Below, in pieces: positions 6,898 to 14,063 of a stretch of 14,097 nt of DNA (positions are counted from its first letter, which is position 1; each line of letters begins with the position of its first letter). The notes beneath the pieces were generated by a model. The model saw only the letters and a program-made list of their open reading frames with translations, made no database searches and was not told where the DNA came from. Source of the stretch: JAAYAY01 sp964429355 (lineage in GTDB: Bacteria; Planctomycetota; Planctomycetia; Pirellulales; Thermoguttaceae); assembly GCA_964429355.1 (NCBI GenBank), contig CAYSCH010000255.1:1-14097 (forward strand), in the 5' to 3' direction. The position numbers and the translations under genes were made by a program.

Positions 6898-8283
6898 TCA
6901 GTTGGAGCCGAACCGCATCGAGTCGTACTGAAGCATTGCACAGAGCGCATGCTGAACATAGTCGATACGAACTTCATCGCAGCGTCCTTTGTCCCAGGCA
7001 ACCGGCACGACCGATCGTGGAATGCCGCCAGCATACAGTCCCGATTGAACCTGGGCACGAACGAGAAACGCGATGCCGGCGTCAATGCTGGGAATCATAC
7101 GATCGCCCAGATCGCTGTAGTCCGAGGCAAGCAGCGGAAGCGCCGCCTGCATACCCTCCAGCCGTGTGGCGGTCGGGCACGTACGGCCGTCGTTGGTGAG
7201 GCAGCCGGCCATCGCACCGAGAGGTCTGGATGGGGGCATGTCATTGAGCATCTGCTGGCAGATCTGCGCGGCGTGATAGGTGAGTGCGGCGCGGTCGATA
7301 TCCCATTTTTCCCGGCCTGCGATTTGAACCAGCTTGGCCGTAGCCAACAGGGCCCAATGGTCGGCCTCCACGGTTTTCTGGTTACGCCGGCACTGGGCGA
7401 GGTAATTGAGGGCCCGCTCCGCGCCCGCGCGCCATTGGGGCTGGGGATCGAGCTCATAGAGCGTGAGCAGTCCCAGTGCGGCTTCGCCTGGGTAATAGAG
7501 CGAAGTCCACGCATCGCTGCGGCCGCCTTGCGAGGGAACGTACTTCGAGAAGAAGCTGCCGTCGGGCCTCTGCATGTAGAGGACGAATCGTCCCAACCCC
7601 CGCAGTCCCTCCAGCGGCGTCGAAGAGGGCCGGAATTCCTCCAAGCTGCCAAATGCGACCAGGCCCAGCCCCGCCCCACCAAGTTTCGCCTCCAGCGTAG
7701 CGGCACCCGAGTCAGCCTCCGACGGCGACCAGATGGCCAGTTGGTCCCTGTGTCCTCCGACCGACGCGACGGCCTGGTCTTTCAGGAAACAGGCGGCTCG
7801 CAGTGCGGCCTCCTCGACCGATCGGTCCGAGCGCCATGCCGTGTACTTGCCCAAGGCATATATGGTGCCGGCATGACGCAACAGGTTGTAGCTCGGAGCC
7901 GGTTCCACGGCTGGATCGAGGTAGATCCGATACACGAACCGCCCATCGTCGGCGCACGCCCTCGTCAGATAGCGCCCCGCCAGTTCGATTGCGCGCTGCA
8001 GTTGCTGGCGATCGACTCTTTCGCCGGCCCCGACCGAATCCCTCCACTCGATCGGCGCATCGTAATGAACCTGGATCACTTCGTTGCGATCGCCTCTGCC
8101 CGAATCCAACCCATCGACGCGGCGTTCGTTGTGCCGCGGAATAGTCACTCGCGGCACTGCCGGTTCAGCATCATGCATCCCAACCGCCGACGGGCTCGAC
8201 GCATTTTTGCCGCAGCCGGTCCACAGCAGGCAGGTCGCCATCCACGCAACCTGCACGCCGACAAGTAGATCGCGGTGGCACAT
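6898..8283 (-). CDS. Probable lipoprotein with alpha/alpha-toroid (prenyltransferase/cyclase-like) fold
   Basis: The 461-residue product starts with a short signal (MCHRDLLVGVQVAWMATCLL) ending at C24 in LLWTGC, probably a lipobox, though with Trp rather than Leu at -3. After a variable region (~25-90) comes a repetitive helical body (~92-455) with helix-rich, Gly- and aromatic-containing repeats: NLLRHAGTIYAL (133-144), YYPGEAALGLLTLYE (263-277), DHWALLATAKL (308-318), RLEGMQAALPLL (374-385), DYVQHAL (441-447). This pattern recalls alpha/alpha-toroid proteins such as squalene or prenyl cyclases, 2-epimerases and glycan lyases. I cannot assign a reaction; no DxDD or DCTAE cyclase signature was seen. 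The ATG at 8283 follows ggagaag and directly precedes the signal, so it is preferred to an upstream frame from 8346. It stands alone on the minus strand, 406 bases after the FAD oxidoreductase gene. Envelope location is likely; substrate unknown. Confidence 0.78.
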   Translation of the reverse strand: MCHRDLLVGVQVAWMATCLLWTGCGKNASSPSAVGMHDAEPAVPRVTIPRHNERRVDGLDSGRGDRNEVIQVHYDAPIEWRDSVGAGERVDRQQLQRAIELAGRYLTRACADDGRFVYRIYLDPAVEPAPSYNLLRHAGTIYALGKYTAWRSDRSVEEAALRAACFLKDQAVASVGGHRDQLAIWSPSEADSGAATLEAKLGGAGLGLVAFGSLEEFRPSSTPLEGLRGLGRFVLYMQRPDGSFFSKYVPSQGGRSDAWTSLYYPGEAALGLLTLYELDPQPQWRAGAERALNYLAQCRRNQKTVEADHWALLATAKLVQIAGREKWDIDRAALTYHAAQICQQMLNDMPPSRPLGAMAGCLTNDGRTCPTATRLEGMQAALPLLASDYSDLGDRMIPSIDAGIAFLVRAQVQSGLYAGGIPRSVVPVAWDKGRCDEVRIDYVQHALCAMLQYDSMRFGSN

Positions 8284-8689
8284 GGTCTCTCTTCTCCACT
8301 GGGGGCCTGTTCGAAAAGGGGAAGCTGGCTCCCTTATGTTGTGCACCGAGCTGGCTGCAATCGGTGTTTTGCCAGGGCGGCCGGAAGAAATGAACGGCCT
8401 CTCCTGGAAAACATGGCTTTTTGGTCATTTCTACCGGCCGCTCTTAGCGGTTCGGAAACCTGATTCGAGTGAGCATACCAGATGCCCCCGCTCCTGCCCA
8501 AGAGCGAACTTCGGGAGACATCCTCGTCGGCGTCACAAACAGTTCCCGCACCTTGGCCTCCTGAGGCCGCGGCCATGCGACCGTCGTCGACCAGCGCGTG
8601 CACGTCAACGGGATTAGGACGTTATGAGGAGAGTCGCTGGGGACGGAATGATGGAAGGGGTAGACACGACAAAATCGCATCCCACGGGA
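8284..8689. other. Non-coding gap between FAD oxidoreductase and toroid lipoprotein
   Basis: This 406-base stretch has short open frames but none with a good ribosome site, recognisable domain or conserved-looking product. It holds a small 5-bp hairpin with a 4-base loop (GGCCT at 8555-8559, AGGCC at 8564-8568), the self-complementary ggccgcggcc at 8565-8574, and the first copy of a 12-base direct repeat (8608-8619). No convincing promoter for the lipoprotein gene was found. It might include a decayed gene, but nothing supports that firmly. Confidence 0.45.
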
Positions 8690-8695
8690 TTAGGA
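8608..8695. repeat. 12-base direct repeat acgggattagga
   Basis: The sequence acgggattagga occurs at 8608-8619 and again at 8684-8695, 76 bases apart. The second copy spans the stop codon of the FAD oxidoreductase gene. A small local duplication or slippage product is the simplest reading; no target-site or integrase signs accompany it. Confidence 0.6.
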
Positions 8696-10048
8696 TGGCA
8701 AATCGAGGGCGGTCTGGATTCGCTTGACGTTGACCTCGCGTGGCAGGACGCCCGATTTTGCCGCGATGGCCGCTGCGGCGCCGGCGGCGGAGCCGATGGC
8801 CATGGCGATCTGCTGTACCCGATAGGACGCGTGCGCCTCGTGGCTGCCGCTAATACAGCGACCGGCGACCAGCAGGCCGGCGAGTTCTTTGGGGACCAGG
8901 CAGCCGTAGGGGATGTCGTAGGGGTTGACCCCGGCGGCGAGCCCTTCGGCCTGTCCTGGTCCGGCGGGATTATGGATATCAATCACGAAGGACGCCTTGC
9001 GGACGACGGCGTCGTCGCGCCGGTGGCCGGCGATGAGATCGTCGCGAGTGAGGTAGTCGACGCCGAGGATGCGGCGAGTTTCGCGAACGCCGATCACGGC
9101 CGGCATACCGGCAATGTAGGCGTTTTCATAGCCGGGGCCGTGCTTGCGGAGAAAGTCGAGAATCGCGACGGCTTGGCGGCGGCCCTCCAACTCGGCCATG
9201 GTCAAATCCTTAACCTTCGTGCCATCGACGTAGTTGACCTGGGTGGCGTTGATGACAGCCTCGCCGGGCCGGCTGGTGCGGTAGGTCCGCACAACGCCGA
9301 CATTCTCGGGCAATTCGCCGGCCTGCTGGGCGCGCTCGACGATCGATTCCCACGACTGGCCGCTCACCTGAAGCTCCCGGGCCTGGTTCTCGCTGCCGCA
9401 GAAGATCGCCCGGCTGTCGTCGAGGCCGGCGAGGGTGTACATGATGGACATGGGCTGAAGGAGGCCGTCGCCTGGGCGGCCTTGTTCGAAGGCGGCACCG
9501 GCAGCGGATGCCACATCGCCGTCGCCGGTGGCATCGACGGTGACCTTGGCGCGGACATTGAGCATGCCCTGTTTGCTCACCAGTCGTACGCCGACAACGC
9601 GATTGCCATCGAGAAGCGTTTCGCATGCCCAGGCGTGAAGGAGCAGATCGGCACCGGATTCCTGAGCGAGATCCGCGTACTGTAGGTCAAGCCGATCGGG
9701 ATCGATGCGGACGCCGCCGATTCGCTTCAGGACCTCGCGAACGAAGGGACTGTCCGAGTGGCCCATGAGGGGTGCAACCCGGGCGTGGACGCCCATTCCG
9801 CCGAGCCGTCCGTAGCGTTCGACGAGGAGGACCTTGGCGCCGCCCCGGCCCGCCAAGACGGCCGCGGCCATGCCGGCGGGGCCACCGCCGCAGACGAGAA
9901 CGTCGGTGGTCATGTCGGATGTGCCGGCGTTCTTCGCGAGTTGGGGAGCAACCACGCCTGCCAAGGAAGAGGCTGCGGCAGCGGCGCCGGTCGCAGCCAG
10001 GCCGGAGGATGTGAGGAAATGCCGGCGAGTGTAAGAGGTTTCTGACAT
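8690..10048 (-). CDS. Tat-exported FAD-dependent oxidoreductase
   Basis: The 452-residue product opens with a twin-arginine signal: TRRHFL at residues 7-12, followed by an Ala/Gly-rich hydrophobic stretch to ~40. The mature part has a Rossmann FAD site, DVLVCGGGPAGMAA (49-62), with the dinucleotide acidic residue E77 in LLVERYG. A C-terminal FAD signature, LLVAGRCISGSHEAHASYRV, follows, as in the FAD_oxidored (PF12831-type) family. Such proteins are common in planctomycetes and are folded with FAD before export. The substrate is not predictable; the family is loosely linked to oxidation of small organic or sugar-like compounds. The ATG at 10048 precedes the Tat signal; an upstream GTG at 10096 is less likely. 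Ribosome site is weak (agg ~9 bases upstream). The gene is on the minus strand between the zinc-ribbon protein and the toroid lipoprotein; spacing suggests a separate transcript. Confidence 0.88.
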   Translation of the reverse strand: MSETSYTRRHFLTSSGLAATGAAAAASSLAGVVAPQLAKNAGTSDMTTDVLVCGGGPAGMAAAVLAGRGGAKVLLVERYGRLGGMGVHARVAPLMGHSDSPFVREVLKRIGGVRIDPDRLDLQYADLAQESGADLLLHAWACETLLDGNRVVGVRLVSKQGMLNVRAKVTVDATGDGDVASAAGAAFEQGRPGDGLLQPMSIMYTLAGLDDSRAIFCGSENQARELQVSGQSWESIVERAQQAGELPENVGVVRTYRTSRPGEAVINATQVNYVDGTKVKDLTMAELEGRRQAVAILDFLRKHGPGYENAYIAGMPAVIGVRETRRILGVDYLTRDDLIAGHRRDDAVVRKASFVIDIHNPAGPGQAEGLAAGVNPYDIPYGCLVPKELAGLLVAGRCISGSHEAHASYRVQQIAMAIGSAAGAAAAIAAKSGVLPREVNVKRIQTALDLPS

Positions 10049-10180
10049 ATTGGGGCCTGGGACGTCGGGCTTGTGCCATCTACCGGGATCATCCACGACA
10101 GCAGGCGAATGTTTCGGAGCTGACGTTCACGGTTGACCGAGGCTGAAGTACTGCAACTTTGGAGCCAATTTCTGACGGTC

Positions 10181-10831
10181 CTATCTTATCAGAAATGCGA
10201 GGGATCCGAACAGGAAACCGAACAGCATGGTGATGAACAGCATCTCTGCCAGCGAATACTGGACCGGCTCTTCGGTCGTGTCCACTTGTTGCCGTGACCT
10301 GCCAAAAATCTTGCCGGCACAACCGGCGATGGCTCCCAATGCGGCAAGGTTAATCAGGATCGCAACAATCCTCGGGAGAGGTATCTTGAAGAATGCGAAG
10401 GGACTGCTCGTGAAGATGATGATCATCGCTTGGAACACCAGGACAATCAGGGCTCCTTTGAGAGCTGTGGTGACGAGGCGATTCGTCCTGCTCCCGATCC
10501 ATCCCGCGATGCCACCGCCGACTGCCACCATAAGGGACCATACCGCCGCTGCCAGCAAAAATTCAGCCAATCTGTCACGAATTCGGGAATTCCCCGGCAT
10601 GGCGACGAGGTAGGGGACGACAAAGTCGACGTAGCCTACCAGCCACGTAAGGGCAGCACCTGCGAGAAAACCATTCCAGCGACGGCTCGTCCTTCCAACA
10701 GTCGGTGTTTCGACGACGTCCACTTCCGCATGGAAGGCGGGTTGTTCCACGCCATCCTTGGACGTGCCGCAACTCCAGCACGCGTCGAAGGGTTCGTCAA
10801 TGAGTTCACCGCACTTGGTGCATTGCCACAT
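10181..10831 (-). CDS. Zinc-ribbon protein with five predicted membrane segments
   Basis: The 216-residue product begins with a small zinc ribbon, MWQCTKCGEL, with cysteines at 4, 7, 18 and 21 (CxxC-x10-CxxC). A short variable segment follows (~23-50), then five hydrophobic stretches, roughly at residues 53-77, 90-114, 121-141, 152-174 and 196-214. A cytoplasmic zinc ribbon with a membrane body is the natural topology. The C-terminal YSLAEMLFITMLFGFL resembles the FSLRxLL-type membrane segment frequent in planctomycete proteins of unknown function. No catalytic residues are seen. The start is the ATG at 10831, directly on the zinc ribbon; gagctcagc just upstream offers at best a weak ribosome site. 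It sits between the GH36 gene (~178 bases upstream in transcription direction) and the FAD oxidoreductase. Function unknown. Confidence 0.8.
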   Translation of the reverse strand: MWQCTKCGELIDEPFDACWSCGTSKDGVEQPAFHAEVDVVETPTVGRTSRRWNGFLAGAALTWLVGYVDFVVPYLVAMPGNSRIRDRLAEFLLAAAVWSLMVAVGGGIAGWIGSRTNRLVTTALKGALIVLVFQAMIIIFTSSPFAFFKIPLPRIVAILINLAALGAIAGCAGKIFGRSRQQVDTTEEPVQYSLAEMLFITMLFGFLFGSLAFLIR

Positions 10832-10896
10832 GCTGAGCTCACGTTTCCGAAACGCGTGATGAATTGTGGGTACAGTTCCGGGCTCCGCCGATCATC

Positions 10897-10925
10897 CCAC
10901 GGCCGCCGCGTTGCAGCGGCCGTGG
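10897..10925. repeat. Perfect GC-rich inverted repeat
   Basis: CCACGGCCGC (10897-10906) and GCGGCCGTGG (10916-10925) form a perfect 10-bp stem with a 9-base loop. It lies between the GH36 stop and the zinc-ribbon start. No T tract follows on either strand, so it is not a canonical intrinsic terminator. It may halt or protect the GH36 transcript; that is inferred. Confidence 0.6.
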
Positions 10926-10950
10926 AGTGAGGAATGCGGGAACTTGCTTT

Positions 10951-10977
10951 CCTAGGTTGCGCTAACGCGGCCCTAGG
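10951..10977. repeat. REP-like palindrome with CCTAGG arms
   Basis: CCTAGG at 10951-10956 pairs with CCTAGG at 10972-10977. Inside, GCG (10959-10961) and CGC (10966-10968) close a CTAA loop; two GU pairs join these stems if the plus strand is transcribed. The size and imperfect form recall REP-type intergenic palindromes. Only one copy is in the window, so repetition is unproven. Confidence 0.4.
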
Positions 10978-11009
10978 CTTTGGTGTGTCGACCGCTTCGC
11001 GGTGTTGAT

Positions 11010-13655
11010 CTACGGGGTATGGAAATGGATGACGGAGGCTGAGGGTTTTTCTGGGAGGCTGACGGGGAGGCCGTCGGTCATGAGGGTACGGCCGGTTGAC
11101 TTCGTGGTGGCCTCGACACCAAACACGCGGATTGTGTAAGTCGCCTCGGGATCGAGATCGTGGAGGACGAGCGGTTTCTTCTCGTCGGGGCTTTCAGCTC
11201 GCCGGAAGGCCTGCACGGCGCCCTCGCGGCGCTCGGGAGAGTTGAACTGCCAGGCAATCCACTGGTTGGCGTCCTGGGTATAGCCGGTGAGGGGATAGAA
11301 GTCATCGTAGTAGAAGCGGGAGAGCTCGCGCCATTGCTGGTAGAGGACGCGGAGGGCGGCGTAGTCGATTTCGCGGACGCGGAAGTCGATTCCCGAGCCG
11401 AGGCTCGGCGCGGTATTGCTCCAGAAGGCGTAGGGTTCGACCGGTGTCAAACCGCCGCCGTAGTAGGCGGCCGCACTGCTGGCGACCGTGCCGGTGCCAT
11501 GGTAGGGAAGCCAGAGGGAGATCCCGTAGGTCATGCATTGGTGGCCGATCGGTTCGTAGGCGTAGTCGCTTCGCCAGAGCGGCACGGCGCGACGCATGGT
11601 TTCCAAATCGTTTCGCCGACCGCCGCTGGCGCAGGAATCGATGAGCATGTTGGGGTGCCGGCGGAGGAGTTCGTCCCAGTAGGCGAGGTAACCGCAAACG
11701 TAGCGGTTTTCGGTGATCCCCTGCCGGTCCGGCTCATCGGCTGCGCGCCAGAATGCGAGCGGATCGATATTGAAGTCCTGGCGGTAGAGGTCGATTCCTT
11801 CGCGGGTAAGGAGGGCGTCGATGTGTTCGGTCAGCCACTCTCTGGCCGCCGGATCGCCCAGGTTGAGGAGCCGCGTTTCGTTCTGGGTCGGTGCCTGATT
11901 GCGATTGTAGAGATGGAATGTTGCCACATCGGGCGACGGGGCCGGTTCGAGATAACCGTAGCTCCAGGGGTCGCCGGGATTCTGCTCAGGCGAGAACTCT
12001 TTGCCTGGATCGAAGACGTTGCCGCTTGCGCTGGTCAACCGCAGTTCCAGGCCCGTGGAATCGCAGACGTAGGCCCCGTTGCCCCAGCCGACGACGAAAT
12101 CGAGGGTGTCGCCCTTGGCCAGGTTTTGGCTCTCGCGGTACTCTGCCCGTGGGCCTGCCCCGTCGAGACGAATCGCTCCCTGGAACAGCGATTTGCCGTT
12201 GTGGAGCACGTGGACGGCGGTTGTTGTGTCGGCGTCGATGGCCAGGAAGGCGGCGTCGACCTGGTACTGGCCGTTTTCGGGGACAGTCCAGCGGACGACG
12301 CTATACTCGCCTTTGGGGCCGGGATGGAAAGCCAGCCGGCCTGGTTCCCAGCGAACGTTGGCGAACGTGCGGATTTCCGTGGTGGGGTTGTAGCTCACGC
12401 AGGGGTCGCTCCCGCCGAGGTCGCTGGAAGACCACGAGCGAACTCCGGCCATCGTGTCTTCGGCCTTGGGTTTGGAGCTGAGGAGCCACTCGGGATGGTT
12501 GTCGTAGATCCAGGTGTCGGGCGTAACACGCTCCGGCTCGAACCAGACGAGGATCTTGACACCCTTGGAGTGGGCATGATCGCTGATCGGGCGGAGGCCT
12601 TGAGGGAAGCGTTTGGGATCGATCTCCCAGGTGCCCACGTGAGGCCAGCCGTGCTGGTGGATGTACCAGCCGGCGTCCATCCACCAGTAGTCGAGGGCAA
12701 AACCTTCTTCCAGGTAGCGATCGATGTGCATGATCTGGTTCTGCTCATTGGCACCGATCATCTCCTCGTAGGCCCGGGAACTGGAGGCGACGAACTGGGG
12801 CGGCGGCAGCTTGCCGCCCGGCCTGGGCATGCTATGGGCCATCATCCAGCGGCGCCAGAGATTCTGGGAGCGGCCGTAGTCACCTTGCCAGAACAGGATT
12901 GCGATCAGGGGAGAACGAATCTCTTCACCGGGCCGGAGCCTGGTGCGAACGAGTTCCTGGCCGGCCCGCACTCGCAACCGGCGGCCGTCGTCGCGAGTGA
13001 GCTCGGCGGCCCATTGACCGGGCCAGCCGACGGCCACGATCGCTCCCTCGGCGTCCCACTCCAGGTTGAAGTAGGACCAGTCCACGTTCGTGGGGCGCCC
13101 ACCTGCCCCGGCGAGTCGCTGCGACTGGTTGGCAGCCAGGATCGTTTCGCGAGGGGCGTAGTCCGAACGGTTTGCCTGGGATCCGGCCGCATGGTGGAGC
13201 AGGAACTCGCGCTCCCCGGTTCGCTCCCAGTTGATGTCGAGGGCCTGGACATTCTCCAGAATCGGCGTTTCGGATTCGCCCGTGTTGCGGAAGTAGAGCG
13301 TCCATTCGACGGCGGGGAAATCCGTGTAGACGACGGCCTCGCAGCGCAGTTCGAGCCCCGTCTGCGAATCGGTGCAGGTGATGGTTCGTTTCGAGCGAGT
13401 CGGGTCGAGGGCCTGGGTGGTTTCTTTCCGCTGCCAGCCGGTCAACAGTTCGCTCGACGGGCGACCGCCGTAAACGAACGAGTAGGGCAGGCCTTTCGAA
13501 TCGGCCGCGCCGAGCACGCTCCCAGCAAAATGATTGGAGAGACCGAGTTCCGCCGGGGTTGGCGAAACTGCCGGGCTCTGGGAAATCAGGAGCACGAAGG
13601 CGGTGACAGCCCATACGGCAGTCCGGAGTGAAACCAGCGCATTCCGCTTGTACAT
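11010..13655 (-). CDS. Exported GH36-type alpha-galactosidase with beta-rich insert
   Basis: The 881-residue product has a signal peptide (residues ~1-30: KRNALVSLRT then AVWAVTAFVLLISQ). An N-terminal beta region (~35-270) precedes a catalytic (beta/alpha)8 domain of family GH36. Catalytic-domain landmarks are WWMDAGW (324-330), VWFEPERV (370-377), LYRQDFN (623-629) with D627 as likely nucleophile, DSCASGGRRND (673-683), and WRSD (694-697) with D697 as likely acid/base. Within the barrel, residues ~404-575 form an insert of beta-rich sequence (YSVVRWTVPENGQYQV, VHVLHNGKSLFQGAI, LDFVVGWGNG) resembling a carbohydrate-binding module. A C-terminal beta domain closes the protein. It probably removes alpha-galactosyl residues from oligosaccharides outside the cytoplasm. 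Start: ATG at 13655 in front of the signal peptide, with agg ~9 bases upstream; a TTG at 13676 is less likely. A promoter candidate lies at 13738-13767. Other GH36 specificities (e.g. alpha-N-acetylgalactosaminidase) cannot be excluded. Confidence 0.9.
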   Translation of the reverse strand: MYKRNALVSLRTAVWAVTAFVLLISQSPAVSPTPAELGLSNHFAGSVLGAADSKGLPYSFVYGGRPSSELLTGWQRKETTQALDPTRSKRTITCTDSQTGLELRCEAVVYTDFPAVEWTLYFRNTGESETPILENVQALDINWERTGEREFLLHHAAGSQANRSDYAPRETILAANQSQRLAGAGGRPTNVDWSYFNLEWDAEGAIVAVGWPGQWAAELTRDDGRRLRVRAGQELVRTRLRPGEEIRSPLIAILFWQGDYGRSQNLWRRWMMAHSMPRPGGKLPPPQFVASSSRAYEEMIGANEQNQIMHIDRYLEEGFALDYWWMDAGWYIHQHGWPHVGTWEIDPKRFPQGLRPISDHAHSKGVKILVWFEPERVTPDTWIYDNHPEWLLSSKPKAEDTMAGVRSWSSSDLGGSDPCVSYNPTTEIRTFANVRWEPGRLAFHPGPKGEYSVVRWTVPENGQYQVDAAFLAIDADTTTAVHVLHNGKSLFQGAIRLDGAGPRAEYRESQNLAKGDTLDFVVGWGNGAYVCDSTGLELRLTSASGNVFDPGKEFSPEQNPGDPWSYGYLEPAPSPDVATFHLYNRNQAPTQNETRLLNLGDPAAREWLTEHIDALLTREGIDLYRQDFNIDPLAFWRAADEPDRQGITENRYVCGYLAYWDELLRRHPNMLIDSCASGGRRNDLETMRRAVPLWRSDYAYEPIGHQCMTYGISLWLPYHGTGTVASSAAAYYGGGLTPVEPYAFWSNTAPSLGSGIDFRVREIDYAALRVLYQQWRELSRFYYDDFYPLTGYTQDANQWIAWQFNSPERREGAVQAFRRAESPDEKKPLVLHDLDPEATYTIRVFGVEATTKSTGRTLMTDGLPVSLPEKPSASVIHFHTP

Positions 13656-13737
13656 GAGAGGGTACCTACTTTCCAAGGAGATCGCCGACGTTCTTGGTGA
13701 ACGGCAAACACCGGCAGAGATCCGCGGCCATGCCGGG

Positions 13738-13767
13738 ATTGTGGAGGGTCGGCCAGGGGTTTGTCAA
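13738..13767 (-). promoter_or_regulatory. Candidate promoter of the GH36 gene
   Basis: On the minus strand, TTGACA (13767-13762) and CACAAT (13743-13738) are separated by 18 bases: a perfect -35 and a 4-of-6 -10. Transcription would start near 13731, giving a ~76-base leader to the ATG at 13655. It is divergent from the plus-strand promoter at 13819-13827. Confidence 0.4.
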
Positions 13768-13818
13768 GCAACTCGAACATTCCGGCCGAGGGGAGAACTC
13801 CACTCGCTGGACCTTTGT

Positions 13819-13827
13819 TGGTAGAAT
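13819..13827 (+). promoter_or_regulatory. Extended -10 promoter, plus strand
   Basis: TG at 13819-13820, one base, then TAGAAT (13822-13827) make an extended -10 element. No good -35 lies at the usual distance, which is tolerated for extended -10 promoters. Transcription would start near 13834, just ahead of a strong ribosome site at 13843-13847, and read toward the right edge. Confidence 0.4.
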
Positions 13828-13856
13828 CGGCACGAACAAGACGGAGGAAGCTCACC

Positions 13857-14063
13857 ATGGGCGCGCCCAGAAATTGGTTATTCAATCGGGTGGCACGCCC
13901 TGAGGAACGAAGAGCGTTGTGCCCCCACAAACCGCGCCCTTCGCTCTCACTCAGGGACGCGCCATCCCGGTGGCAGTTTGTGCAACTCATTCATGATCGC
14001 ACCCCATGTACGCGGTGGAGAATCGTCTTATGTCCATCCGAAATACGGTCCTCATGCTGCTGA
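13857..14063 (+). CDS. Possible small leader ORF (68 aa), unrecognised
   Basis: An ATG at 13857 lies 9 bases after a near-consensus ribosome site (ggagg, 13843-13847) and ~23 bases after the predicted transcription start. The 68-residue product (MGAPRNWLFNRVARPEERRA...) is Arg/Pro/Cys-rich and resembles no family I know; its composition could be that of non-coding sequence. It spans the folded RNA at 13889-13965 and overlaps the start of the next gene at 14030 in another frame, as expected of a leader peptide. It may instead be a chance frame with an accidental ribosome site. Confidence 0.3.
   Translation: MGAPRNWLFNRVARPEERRALCPHKPRPSLSLRDAPSRWQFVQLIHDRTPCTRWRIVLCPSEIRSSCC
13889..13965 (+). 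ncRNA. Candidate structured leader RNA
   Basis: Nested complementary segments can fold together: TGGC (13891-13894) with GCCA (13961-13964); CCCTGAG (13898-13904) with CTCAGGG (13950-13956); AGAGCG (13911-13916) with CGCTCT (13942-13947); TTGTG (13917-13921) with CACAA (13926-13930) around a CCCC loop. Four stems in order, between a promoter and a downstream gene, suggest a regulatory leader. It matches no riboswitch or attenuator that I recognise. Confidence 0.3.

Noticed and set aside
8334..8680. Short minus-strand frames of ~80-90 codons between the toroid lipoprotein and FAD oxidoreductase genes.
   Set aside because: They overlap in different frames, lack ribosome sites and domains, and one overlaps the start of the lipoprotein gene. 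They could be remnants of a gene but nothing shows it.
11160..13631. A very long open frame (823 codons) on the plus strand, opposite the GH36 gene.
   Set aside because: It mirrors the GH36 codon positions in GC-rich DNA. The product has no recognisable domain, and the minus-strand product has a complete GH36 domain with catalytic residues and a signal peptide.
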